DNA of 64,000 bases, from positions 1,860,001-1,924,000 of the forward strand of contig BEDY01000001.1 in assembly GCA_002335605.1 (NCBI GenBank), in the 5' to 3' direction. The notes beneath the pieces are model-generated. The model saw only the letters and a program-made list of their open reading frames with translations. It was not told the origin of the DNA and did not search any database. A program made the position numbers and the translations under genes. The DNA comes from Prillingera fragicola. Its lineage: Eukaryota > Basidiomycota > Tremellomycetes > Trichosporonales > Trichosporonaceae. Of this stretch, positions 47,719-59,383 are shown in pieces (position 1 is the first letter of the stretch; the number at the start of each line of letters is the position of its first letter).

Positions 47719-49148
47719 CTAGACTGCCTGGTAGTCCATGGTCGTCTCGTGCTTCTTGGCGTCGTTGATCTTGCGGACCGCCTTCATCAGGTCCTCCTGC
47801 ACAATGGCGTCGCGGTCGTCGCGAATCGCAAACATGCCTGCCTCTGTGCAAATGTTGCGCAAGTCGGCACCGTTGAAGCCGTCCGAGAGCTTGACGACGG
47901 CCTCGTAGTCAATGTCGCCGCTCTTGTTGATGCCCTTTGCGTGAATCTTGAGAATCTCCAGTCGTCCCTGCTCGTTGGGGAGGGGAATCTCAATCTTCCT
48001 GTCGAGACGTCCAGGACGAAGCAGTGCAGGGTCGAGCGTGTCCGGTCGGTTGGTCGCCATGATGAGCTTTGTGCGGCCCAGCGAGTCGAAACCGTCCATC
48101 TGGTTGAGCAGCTCCATGAGCGTACGCTGGATTTCACGGTCTGCACTCGTTCCCTCGGAGAAACGACGGCCACCAATGGCGTCGATTTCGTCCATGAAGA
48201 TGATACACGGTTCGTGCTCGCGCGCATACGCAAACATTTCACGGACGAGACGAGCAGACTCTCCAATGTACTTGTCCACAATCTATGAAGGTCAGCTTCT
48301 GTTGACGCCATCAAAACAAGTCACTCACAGCCGACGAAACCACCTTGAGGAAGTTTGTGTTGAGAGTAGCGGCGACGGCACGGGCAAGAAGAGTCTTGCC
48401 TGTTCCCGGTGGACCATAGAGAAGAACACCCTTGGGAGGGTCAATACCGACACGCTGGAACAGCTCGGGATTCATGAGAGGCAATTCGATGACCTCACGC
48501 AGCTCGCGGACCTGGTCTCCCAGTCCACCGATACCAGCAAAGCTGACTGCTCCGGGGTCTTCCAGCGACATGTTGTAGACCATGGGGTCAACCTCGCGGG
48601 GGAGAATGCGCATGATGGTAAGAGTGGTCATGTCCAACGAGACACGGACGCCGGCCTTGAGCTGCGAGCATTAGTGCTATTCATCTGAGTTGCAGCAAAC
48701 ACACCTTGTCTGCTGGGAGAGTGGGACGGTATGAGACGACGTAACGCGGTCCAGACGACGCCTTGACAATGACTGTGAATATTAGCTCGCGTTCTCGATG
48801 TCCGGCGTTCGACCTACAACGCTCGTCATCCAGCTGCTTCAACACCTCGCCAATTATCTGGCCAACACTCTGGAGCGCCTTCATGTCGTCCTCAGTCTTG
48901 TCAAAGTCTGATGCCAGCGAGCGAATGTTCATGCGGACTGTCCTGTTAGCTATCGCTACTCTTAAGCAGCTTCAGTCGCGCTCACTCTTCTTCAGGTTCT
49001 CCGACATCTGCGAGTGCTCCTTGACCTTCTGTTTCTAGTCAGCATGTTGTCAGTTGTTGGGTGTACGCACGGCTCGGTAGGCCTTGAGAGCCTCGACCTT
49101 GGTAGGGTCCATCGCGGGAGTTGAAGAGGAAGCCTCTGCCGTGTCCAT
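47719..49148 (-). CDS. RPT4: 26S proteasome ATPase subunit Rpt4 (PSMC6)
   Basis: One of six AAA+ ATPases of the proteasome base that unfold ubiquitinated substrates. Six exons. Visible: N-terminal coiled coil, [22 protein letters not shown]-domain [36 protein letters not shown], Walker A GPPGTGKT, pore-loop region [15 protein letters not shown], Walker [16 protein letters not shown] segment [20 protein letters not shown], and [20 protein letters not shown]. Residue pattern fits Rpt4 rather than the other Rpt subunits. It ends in DYQAV. Convergent with TOP2 (151 bp between stop codons) and divergent from the kinesin gene. Confidence 0.96.
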
Positions 49149-49627
49149 CGTTGCTGAAGTTGTGGTGTTGGACGTGATGTAGAGCTGTTGTCGACCAGCG
49201 TCATGTATGCATCGTCTTGGACGCGCGGCCCAGGCATCACTCAGCCGCCACGAGGGATGGGATTAATGATTGTAAAATGGCAATAAAAATAATCCATCCT
49301 CCCACCCAGCGGGGTCAGATTGACCGCGACTGACTTCATCTCTGGCTGGAGGCAACAACAACATTGCCCCGCCAACCTCGTTGTCTCTAGTCTGCCATTT
49401 CCACACTCATCACCAGACTCGGCTGGCTCCTCCTCGCCAAGACCCTTTGGTATTGGCTTAAAGGTGTGATACAATCCTCAATCCAGGCCTCACCGTTGTC
49501 AACTTTGTCTTCTGCGCCGCCATCAAACACCACCTTCTCTGCGCCCCAGCGGCGTCAACAACGCACATTAGGAGCTCGTCAATCGTGCTCTCCTCCTCTC
49601 TACCCCCCATTCAGATAGGAATACATC
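49149..49627. other. Divergent RPT4-kinesin promoter
   Basis: 479 bp between divergent ATGs, pyrimidine-rich before the kinesin start. No other gene seen. Confidence 0.6.
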
Positions 49628-52600
49628 ATGGCCTATCTCATGGACGGCAATGCCATGCGCATCTGCAGTGAGTGTTCCTCCCATGTGTGTATCAGCACGG
49701 CGAGACTGACGCTCGACCCCCAGTTCGCCCCCGGCCATGGCACCCTGAGAAGGAGCTGCCCTTTCTTCCTCAACTCGTCGATGTTCCCTTGTTTATTGGT
49801 GATGGAAGCTATGCCGCTCCTCGCAAGCAGCCCACTACAGGCTCGCTGAGGGAGATTGTCGGTGCGTGGACTACTGGATTGGACGACCAGTACTAACGTT
49901 GATCAACAGAGGTCGTCGACAACCGTCAACTCATCTTTGACCGTCCTGAGGATGGAATCGGACGGCGTGGTATGGGAGCAAAGCGCTACAAGAATAGGCG
50001 GTGGGTGATCAGTTGACGGCATGATACTGATGTACAGCTACGTGTTTGACCACGTCTTCCGAATGGATACCACGCAAGAGGACGTGTACGAGCACACTGC
50101 CAGGCCTCTTCTTGAGGGCGTTCTCAGCGGCTTCAATGCCACAGTGTTTGCCTATGGTGTAAGTCTACTTGTCCATGTCACAACTGACAATGAAAGGCCA
50201 CAGGGTGCGGCAAGACGCACACCATTAGTGGAACACCAGAAGACCCCGGAATCGTTCTGCGCACAATGCGGGATCTCTATCGACTGGTTGAAGAGTCATC
50301 ATCAAAGTACGAAACAAGGCTCGAGTTCACTATGATCGAGCTTTACAACGAGACCATTCGCGATCTTCTCAGCGACGACTTTCCCGTTACCCCTCACGGT
50401 GGTCTCAAGCTCTTGGAGAACGAAAAGGAGCGGGTCACAATTGCCGATGTCACTGTCAAGACCCCCCAGACTGTCGACGAGGTCATGGAGTTGGTCGTTG
50501 CCGGCAACGAGCGTCGAAGCACTTCGTACACGGCATCCAACAGTGCCTCGTCTCGCTCCCACGCCGTTCTTCAAGTGAGCATCACCCGAAGTACTCGCAC
50601 TGGCACCGTCGACGCCGACCTGGAGACTGTAACTCAGGACACCTCCTCTGCTACCCTCTCCATTGTCGATCTTGCTGGAAGCGAGCGTGCCGCTGCCACT
50701 CTCAACATGGGCATGAGGAAGACGGAGGGTGCCAACATCAACAAGTCGCTGCTTGCGTTGAGCAGCTGCATTAGCGCTCTTTGTGCCGCCCAGCAGCGTC
50801 GTTCGCGGCCCCACGTGCCATACCGAAACTCGAAGCTCACCCGGCTGCTCAAGTTTTCGTTGGGAGGCAACTGTCGCACAGTCATGATTGTCTGTGTTTC
50901 TCCCAGCTCTCGTGATCTGGAGGACACGAGCAACACACTTACCTGGGCCAACAAGGCCAAGGATGTCAAGATGACGGTCACAAAGAACACTGGTGGCAAT
51001 GAGCTTGCTGTCCGCCAATACGTCCAGAAGATTAGCGAGCTGTCCGAAATGATCAAGATTCTGGAGGCCAAACAGGGCCAGCAGGAGGGCATGTCGCAGG
51101 CAATGATGGAGAAGGCCATGGCGACCGCCCAGAAGCGCGTTACCGAGGCATTGTCACCAGTCAAGACCAAGTACGAACAGTCCTTGCCCAGTGTTGAAGA
51201 GGGAGCCGAGGCGCACGCCAAAAAGGACGTTGCCGAGCTCACTATCGACCGCCTTCGTGTCCGCTTGGCCGACATTGATGAGGACGAGTACCGTATTGAC
51301 CCAGTCATGGAGAAGGCCTTTTGCGAGGAGATTATCGCCCATCACAGCCAGATGTACCTCAAGAACAGCAACATTGCGCAAAAGGTGCAGGTGCAACGCG
51401 ACAACGTCAGCGCCGTCAATGCGCAGGTTGAGCAATTGAAAGCTCGTGGCATGCCTGGGCTCGATGTTGTTAATGTTGAGAATATGCGTCTCCAGGCTGA
51501 CAACACTCGCATTCGCTTGGAGTCTGCCGTATTGAAGGGACGAGAGAAGGGTTACCGTTGGGCCATGTCCTCGACCCAGGACAAGTACGCCCAAGCTGCC
51601 ATTGCCATGCAGCGCAGCAATCTGATGGTTTCCCGGCATCTCGCTGCTCTTGACAAGCTCGTCAACTCGGGGTCCATGGATCATTCCAAGCTTCGCGACC
51701 TCACTATCCAGCTTCACCAAGCACACGGGCTTTTCGACCGCGAGCGTCGCGCAATCTTTGGCACGGCGATTGCTATTGCCACCGACGCTGTTCCGCCACC
51801 AATGATGTCTCCTCCTAGCACCAGACGGACTTCGATGCCGTTGCTGCCAGAGAGCCCTGCGCCTGTCAAGGCTGTGCCTCCCTCGCCAGCCATCAAGCGC
51901 TTGCGTGACAAGGCCGGGTTCAAGGTAGGCGCCCTCGCGTCGCCTCGTCGGCCTATACCACCACGGGCACTCCGTCCGCCATCCGAGCCGCGTCGGACTC
52001 GCTTTGCCGACGATGTGGGCGGCAACCTCCAGACCATTCACGAGTTTACCCGCCGTTCGTCCCAGTCGCCTTCCAGCGTGGACATTAGTGTCAACCGAGA
52101 TGACGAGGATTCAGCCGAGTGGGAGGAGCTCAGCGAGGACAGTTCGCCCATTCGCAACTCGAGCACCGTCGCGTTTATGCCCACGCCCCCACCCTTTGCT
52201 GTGGGTGCGCTTCCAAAGCCGGCCAGGGTAGAAGACGTCGACTCGGAGATGCCAGAATGGAAGAAGAACCGAGTCCTCATGGGCAAGGCGACAGTGTCTA
52301 CTCCCTCTGCGCCTGGCACGGCTTCTCCTGTAGTGGAGCCTGAGCAGCCCAAGGTTGGTCTCCCTGGACTTGGCAGGCCTACACGCCCACCTCGTTCGTC
52401 GTCTGTTCCATTGGGACAGCTGCGACAGATACCAGCTCCTCGTCCTTCGGTCAGTGGGTCGACACTTCTGCAGCCTACTGCAGCGTCGGCCGCTCGCGCC
52501 ACATCCGAAAACTTGGCCTCGCCGACACCTAGCGACGGTCACCGTCGCTTGTCGATACGCCACGAGAAGAAGACCAGGAGGCACAGCAAGGCCGTGCCAT

Positions 52601-52929
52601 ACAGTCTGACTGGCAGTCAGACGTTGATACCTTCGCCTGTGAGCTCGACAGGATCACCAAGAGATCGCATGGTTGGCAAGCTTCCCGGCAAAGTTGGCCT
52701 CGGTCAGCCGATGCGTATGCGCCAGTCTATGCTTGGTCCACTGTCAAGTGGTGTTGCCAACGCGAGCGTAAACGGCAGCTTTGAAGAGATTGGGCCGAAG
52801 CGTATTCGTCACTCGATTTCTCAGAACATGCGGCCACCCGAGGGGCTGGGAGCGTCGCTGCGGGCGCGTCCGTCGATGCCGCAACTTGGGGCGTCAACTG
52901 CCGGTCAGTCCAAGCCTCAGTGGAGGTAG
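49628..52929 (+). CDS. Kinesin-8 motor (Kip3 family)
   Basis: Plus-end-directed, microtubule-depolymerising kinesin with roles in spindle length and nuclear movement. Five exons (49628-49667, 49724-49861, 49910-50000, 50038-50158, 50197-52929) give 1041 codons, 1040 residues. The motor is N-terminal (about residues 10-420): IRPRPWHPEKE, YVFDHVFRMDTTQEDVYEHT, P-loop GATGCGKTHT (created across intron 4), LYNETIRDLLSDD, switch I NSASSRSHAVLQV, switch II DLAGSERAAAT, NKSLLALSSCISAL, YRNSKLTRLLKFSLGGNC, then neck ANKAKDVKMTVTKN. A coiled coil follows (about 430-620) and a disordered basic Ser/Pro tail completes the protein. Assignment to kinesin-8 rests on the neck sequence and motor order. Confidence 0.92.
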
Positions 52930-53153
52930 TAGTGCGTGTGAGAGAGTTTGTGCTTGTGAATAGAGAGACCTTGTGATAGCATTGTGTACTATGGACAGTT
53001 TATGCATGTACATGTGACGTTTGAAATGGATATAGCAACGAGCGTGACACTAGTCGCGTTTTTGCCACCACGCAGGGTCAAAACAAAGCAAACAGAGCCC
53101 TACACTCCCGTCGTCGTTGGCCATTGTCCACTCTCTCGTCGGTCCTCGGCGCA

Positions 53154-54511
53154 ATGCCGCGCTCGCCCCGGACTTCAATGTCGAGCTACCGCAACACTGT
53201 CCCCACCCCTGCATCGCCGCTCTTCTCGTCGTCTGGCCGCTCACGCGTTTGGTCACTGTCGCGTCCTCTTCCACTGCTTCCGTTGGCCGCCGCAGACTTT
53301 AGCTATGCCGTCTATCACGCGCTCCGGCACGCGACGCCGGGATATCTGACAGCTCTAGCCGGTGTGCGAACAGCTGTGCTCGCGTTCATACTCGTTCCCA
53401 GCTTGCGGTGGAGGCTGCGCGGCTCGTGGCTCGTTGCTGCGGCCGGTGCGACCCTTATCGCTTGTGTGTGGGAAGGGTGTGTCGCTGCGATTGTGCACCT
53501 GCCGGTTTCTGATTCAGTCAGCGCGTTCTTTTTGATTATTGTGAGTGCTCGAGCTACTCTTCCTCTGCTGACTCCTCCTAGACGTCTGCCATTGCCGTCT
53601 TTGAATACGTGAGCTACAGGTTGGGCAGCAACGGCTAATGTATACAGGTCTTCTTCCTCCTCCTGGTCCGCCTAGTTCCCCAAACGCGTACTCCTCCATT
53701 CTCCCTGCGCGGGCCTCCGCCAAAGGCATGCAGTGAAGCAGGCCGCTCGCCGTCTATCGGTCCCCTCAGCCCCTCGCTCACGCCAAAGGGAGCAGGACGC
53801 ACGCGCCGCTTCTCCCAGTTCGCAGGTCAGAATGGCTTTGGTCCAAACCTTTACACAACCCCAGCTCCTGGCACGCCAGGAAGCATAAACGACCGTACAT
53901 TTGGCAGCCCCGACGCAAATGCAAGCCGCCTCCGCGGCGAGACCTGTTCGCCATGGTCTGTGCGCCAGGACACGAGCTTGCTTCGTGACTACGACCAGAT
54001 AGACGAAGAGTCGGTGGGCCACGATAGGAGCCAGATCACCGAGCACGAGCTCGACGATCAGGGCGGTGACTCGTCGTTTGCGGGCTCGTATGCCGAGTCT
54101 TATGGCGACACCAGCGTGGGCGGAAATCTGCGCTGGGCTAGTCGTGGGACCGGCGACATTGACCACTTCAACCCCAACAATGGCCACCCCGAGCTCTACT
54201 CGCGCCGGTTTGACGAGGAAATGGGGCTGGGCGACGAAGACTATCAGTCGGACACGGACTCGACCATTTCAGACTCGAGCATCATTGATCTTCCTCCACC
54301 GGCGCGTCCAACGCCGGTTGTCTTGAAGGACGGCTCGAGTATTAGTGCTGGTTTGAATCTTGCTGCCGGCGTCGCAGGCGCTGGCGCCGATGCCGTGGGT
54401 GAGCTCGTGCGGCGGAGTGCAAGTGCGCGCTTCCTCGGCCGCAGCTTGGGCAGCAACAGCGACGCTGGCGATTCAAACTGGGGGTACGGGACATTTGCCA
54501 GTCGCGGCTGA
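53154..54511 (+). CDS. Integral membrane protein of unknown function
   Basis: I do not recognise the family. Three exons (53154-53540, 53582-53608, 53648-54511) give 426 codons, 425 residues; the middle exon is only 27 nt. The first half has about three to four hydrophobic segments (for example AGVRTAVLAFILVPSL, SWLVAAAGATLIACVWEGCV, VSAFFLIITSAIAVFEYVFF LLLVRLV across the 27-nt exon), and the remainder is hydrophilic and probably disordered, rich in Ser, Gly, Asp and Pro with SPSLTP-like sites. A final LNLAAGVAGAGADAVGELVR stretch may be amphipathic. A conserved fungal endomembrane protein is plausible; the start at 53154 is the first ATG with a coherent reading frame. Confidence 0.72.
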
Positions 54512-54604
54512 GGGAGACGATTACTATGTACGATAGTTTCTTATGGATTGCCCTTGCTCTTGCAACAGTTGACAATATTTTTCTGCATCTTCTTCCCCAA
54601 ACGC

Positions 54605-56315
54605 TTACTCCTTGGCAATAGCGCCGAGCTCGTACATGTACGATCCAAGCAACTTGGTACCGTTAATGTAGTTGGACTTATCGAGCTTTTCGTTGGTCGA
54701 GTGCGCGCCGTCGTCACCGCGACCGACGGGGAGGAGGAGAATGTTGGTCTGGAGAGCGTTGGCAAAGTCGAGAGTGACGGGGATCGAGCCGCCCTCGCGA
54801 GTGTAGTCGGGCTCCTGGCCGTACACAGCCACGGTAGCCTTGTGGGCCGCGCGGTACGAGTAGTGCTGCATGTCAGTTGGTGTTAATATGAAAACGTACG
54901 TTGGGGTCAGCAAGCCAAGGCTCGCCGCCGTGGGTGAGGACAACCTCGCACTCGTTCTTCGAGTTGAGCTTCTTAAACTCGTCGTTGACGTATTTGATGA
55001 CATGCTCGGTGGTGTTCTTGACGCCAAGGTTGGGGACAAGACGGATCGAGAACTTGCCGTTGACGTTGCAGGGAATGACAGTCTTGGATCCCGGAGCGGC
55101 TGCTTGTCAGTGACCGCTGCACAAGAGCTACTCACAAAAGGCACCCTCGATACCGTGGATCGAAAGCGAAGGGTTGCGCATGCGGCCCATGAGCTGGGTC
55201 AGTCAGCAGGCGATCAATGCGCACGACTCACAGTGGCAACAACGTCGTCCTTGAGCGCGACACTGCCGCCGACGGCGGCGTCAATGTCCTCCATCTTGAA
55301 GTGAATCTTCTCAAACTTGGCGCGCTCGTCGTCGGTGACGGGAGCAATGAGCTCCTTGACACCGGGGATGAGAATCTCGCCGGTGGGGGAAACGAGCTTG
55401 GACACTGTGAGGGTTGGTTTGCTGCCTGTGCTAAATTGGTGCTACTCACTAAGAATAACAAGGTCGGTCATAGGCTCGTGAATAGTTCCACCAAAGACAC
55501 CAGAGTGGAGGTCACGGGCGGGGCCCTTGACGCGAATCTCATAGTAGTTGATGCCACGGAGACCGTAGGTGAGGCAGGGAGTCTTGGTGTCGAGCCAGTA
55601 GTTGTCCGAGATACAGACGCAGTCGACGTCCTTAAAGTACTTGTTCTTCTCAGACTCGACAAACTCGGCAAGACCGACCGAACCGCTCTCCTCCATGCCC
55701 TCGAAGATAATCTTGAGGTTGACGGGGAGCTCGATGCCGAGCGACTTGTGGGCCTCGAGAACGTTCAGCCAGCACATGACGGGACCCTTGTCGTCGGTCG
55801 AGCCACGGCCGTAAAGGCGGCCAGTCTTGTCGTCCTCGGTGAGCTTGAAGGGCTCATAGTCCCAGCCGTCCTCCATGAGGGCGGGCTGGACGTCGTAGTG
55901 GCCGTAGATAAGGAGGTTCTTCTGCAGGGCGTTAGCACTCAGAAGCAACATTGGCGCACCTTGGCGGGGTCGTTGCCAATCTCGCCGATAACAACGGGAG
56001 GAAGGGGGACCTCCTTGCCGCCAATCTCGTGCTTGCCAATGTCGCGCTTCTCCGCCTTGACGCCAAGCTCGGTCAGCTGCTTGAGCAGAAAGTCGGCCAT
56101 GTCCTCGACATCCTTGACGTAGCTGCCATGTTAGAATTGTGCTTTGGCAGCTCAGACTTACTCGAGGTTGCCAGAGACGCTGTTGTTGTCAGGAGGTGCA
56201 AGGGCCTCAAACTGGTGTCCACTCACGAAGGAATCTCGACGGCGTCACGGAGGCGCTTGATAAAGTCGCCCTCGTGCTCGTCGACGTACTGAAGGAACTT
56301 TGGGTTGGCTGCCAT
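54605..56315 (-). CDS. DUG1: Cys-Gly metallodipeptidase (Dug1/CNDP2, M20)
   Basis: Cytosolic di-zinc or di-manganese M20 peptidase that cleaves Cys-Gly in glutathione breakdown. Eight exons with seven short introns; the second exon is an 18-nt micro-exon (56162-56179). Visible: [20 protein letters not shown], metal-site [18 protein letters not shown] with the bridging Asp, catalytic/metal acids in [38 protein letters not shown], and [17 protein letters not shown] with the late metal His. Length and motifs match Dug1/CNDP2 rather than secreted carnosinase, since no signal peptide is present. Confidence 0.94.
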
Positions 56316-56780
56316 TGGAACTGATGAGAGGGTAAGACTAAAAGATAAAAGACGAGTCTAGATCGAGATAAGAGGACGTCGTGTGGAAGACGCAGGACAA
56401 AGGTGCAAGCTCCGGTGCGACCGGTGGTACCCATGTGCTCACTCACACGCACTCTGCGTCACAAGAGGGCGAGCGCGTAGTGGGCAGTGGAGGAGAGTCA
56501 CGTGATATACATGGTGCCCCACACGGACTGGGTGGAATGTCCGTGCCTCGCGCTGATATCAGTCCACTCGACTGTTGACATTGTCCTTCCTTCCTTCCTT
56601 CCTTCCTTCCTTTCTAGAACTGCACGCATTCTCTTCTTCTTCGTCTCTACCTCTACCTCCTGCATTCTCCTTTTCTCTCTCTTTCTCTCTCTGGTTACCT
56701 CTGTGCTATTCACCCCAAAATATAACGTCCTCTTGCTCACCTCCACTCATACCTCCCCTCGGGTGCCTTCCTCGTCCAAC
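56316..56780. other. Divergent DUG1 / RING-RRM promoter
   Basis: 465 bp, with a (CTTC)n run and a strongly pyrimidine-rich leader before the ATG at 56781. No other gene seen. Confidence 0.6.
56584..56610 (+). repeat. (CTTC)n microsatellite
   Basis: Six to seven CTTC units in the putative 5' UTR/promoter of the downstream gene. Confidence 0.9.
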
Positions 56781-58583
56781 ATGACGCCACCCAACATGGC
56801 AGTCTCCAACGAGTATCCACTTCGTGGCCATTTGAACCGCCGCCGATCCTCAAAGCATGCCAAGAAGATTCGACCTGTGGGCCTGGCTGGCTGGTGGCAA
56901 ACCTTTCTTGACTGACAATCACCACAGAATGGCCGCGACAGCATTGTCGTCATTGGCCCCTTCAAGTCGCAGGTTCTGGACCTTGAAGCTACAGACTCGA
57001 GCTGTGCCGCCTCCTGTCTCTCTAGGACCTCGACTCCTGGTCAACCTCGCATCACCTCGCCCGAGATTTGCACCCCTGCGACACCACCTCGCACATCTCC
57101 TGACTCTGTTTACCACACGCCGCCATTCCTCACCGACTGGGTTGAGTACTCTGCCCCGGTGGCCGGGTTTGAGGACCTTGACATGGACCGCAGCTCTGAC
57201 ACGATGGAACTCGACATTTCCATGAACAGGCCTGACAAGAGTGAAGCTGAGGCGTGGACGCGTTCTCTGGTGAGTGAGTAGTCAGGTGGCCCCTGACGAC
57301 GTAGTTTGAGCGGCTCCAGGTCGTCGGTAGGGTCGTTCCTCTGGTCAAGGTTGACCAGGCCACTGCCACCCAGGTCGAGTCGTGCTCGAGTAATGACACC
57401 GCTGCGTCTTCCCTGTCGTCAGTGTTGACTCTGGTTCCTTCTGAGGAGGACCAGCCGGCTCGACTGCGCGAAGAGGAGAATCTCTTTGCCACCACAGAGC
57501 TTGTGTGTGATGCTTGCGACGGACGCAGTGGTCGCATGGTTCAGCTTCTTCCATGCAAGGTGAGTGCTTGAGACCGAATGTGGTCTCACCTGCAGGACCT
57601 GGCTTGCCCCTCGTGCTTTTCCTCGACGCTCGCAGCCGTCTCGGTCACTCAAGGCATGTCCAAGTGCCCCGCTTGCATACGTCCTGTTTCGTCGTTTGAA
57701 ATGTACCGCCCAGACACCATGGTCCCCCTTCGTGCTCCCTCAAGTCGTCGCTCCACGCCCTCTCTCGAGGACCAGACTGTTGGCGGCGCAGTCGTTCTGC
57801 GTATTGACAATGTGGCCTGGGTGAGTACGTTTGACCAGTAAAAGCTGACATATAGGACATTGAGCCGAGCATGGTGGAAAAGTTTCTTCCCGAGGGTACC
57901 CTTCCGCCCGATCACCCACACCCAGTTCATGTGTGCCTCAACCGTCGCGACGGCGGCACAAAGGACTATCTCGTGGGTTTCTGTGGGGGAAAAGCTAACG
58001 GCAGTACGTTGAAGTCAAGTCTGCCCAGGCAGCGCACCGTGTCCTCCAGACTCGCCAAAACTCGATGATGACTGGCGGTCGCATCACAAACGGTGTCAGG
58101 CGTGCAGTCACCGTGACGCTGGTTACTCGGGAGGAGCTCCTGCGCGAGGTGAGCACGGACAATGGCAACACTGACGTCAGCTTCGTCCCGGTTCCAAGTC
58201 CGAGCTGGTCTCTGTTCTCGAGCTGTGTGAGGCTGCTCTGTCAACCAAGCCCACCGTCGACGCGCAAGGCAGGGGCCACCTTTCGTCATCAATGGGCGCC
58301 AATGGCAAGGTTCACTACCTCAAGCATCGCTACTCTCCGTTCCATGTTCTCATGTCGATCATTTCCAAACTCGACGGTCCAGAGTCGCAAGGCTACTGGG
58401 ATGTCTTCCGTGAGTACGCTGTCGAATGAGCTGACAACAGACGTGGCGTCTGGTGCCCTTGCAGCTCTGGCCATTTCTGTCAAGACCAAGCACGATCACT
58501 CTGCCGGCGACGCCGACATCTTTGCCGCTCTGATAGGCATGTTCAACGAGGCGTTTCTGAGCGAGACTGGCGTCGTTGCGTAG
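56781..58583 (+). CDS. RING-like / RRM-like domain protein
   Basis: No gene name recognised. Eight exons (56781-56876, 56928-57269, 57305-57559, 57596-57820, 57856-57972, 58005-58148, 58181-58409, 58441-58583) give 517 codons, 516 residues. A Cys-rich cluster near residues 210-260 (CDAC, then CKDLACPSC, then CPAC) resembles a RING-type zinc fold built only from cysteines. After it, residues about 295-385 resemble an RRM: VLRIDNVAWDIEPSMVEKFL, HVCLNRRDGGTKDYLYVEVK, AAHRVLQTRQNSMMTGGRI, RAVTVTLVTREELL. The C-terminal third is helical (HYLKHRYSPFHVLMSIISKL). An RNA-linked ubiquitin-ligase-like role is possible but inferred. Three introns are 31-32 nt (57973-58004, 58149-58180, 58410-58440), among the shortest here. 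Confidence 0.78.
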
Positions 58584-59383
58584 ATGCCTCGTGTAGGTTG
58601 TTTCAAGCTCATGCCGTACTTGTGTTATAGTTTCGTGTTATGCAGAGTGAAGCCAAGACAACCAGTGAGCAGTATGATCTTTGAAAATGTTCGACGCACA
58701 CAGGCTGCCTCTGTCAATGCACAAGTGCTGGTCGCGCGACAACGCGCTCAACGGAGACCGTGCATTACTGCTCTGATCTTATTGAAAGCCGGGTGGACTG
58801 TCTGGACATGGTGTATTTTACCTTAATCCTATCCTTCATAGTGTTGTACTCTAAGCCATATTGCTCTGAGTCTAAACTAGTTTACGTCGCACCTCCCTCT
58901 CTCTCTCAACGATGTCTTAGTCATTTACGCTACGCTGCAGCAACTCGTTATAGAGTCACCGCTGGGATTTATTTGCGTTTGCTACTTCGTTGCTCACACG
59001 TTATCACCAACTAAGTCAACGCGAAGCTTCGCCATGGTGTCGATGTGTTTCGGGAGCCTGGGCAACGCCGAGGGCGACGTGCACCTCAACGACCTCCATT
59101 ACACACTCTGGATAGATTGATTTGAGGCTTCGACTCATTAGAATTGCGGAAAAGAGAAAGTGCAATTGCGCTTGGATCGTCGCATGATGCTGGTGATCCC
59201 GCGGCGAGGAACGACGCGGGCACGGTGTGGCGACTGCACTTTGGTCCAGGTGCTGTTGTCGTCCGACGGCTCAGGAAGGACTGCTTCGCCTTCAATAAGC
59301 GCTCGGCTCGGTCGGTGACCTCAGGAGGCACAGCCAGCTCCGACATTGAACGTCCTTGTTGAGCAGGTTCGCAATGACGTGCT
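58584..59383. other. Gene-free region
   Basis: 800 bp, partly less GC-rich than the neighbours (58800-59000). No supported coding frame or RNA gene. Confidence 0.5.
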
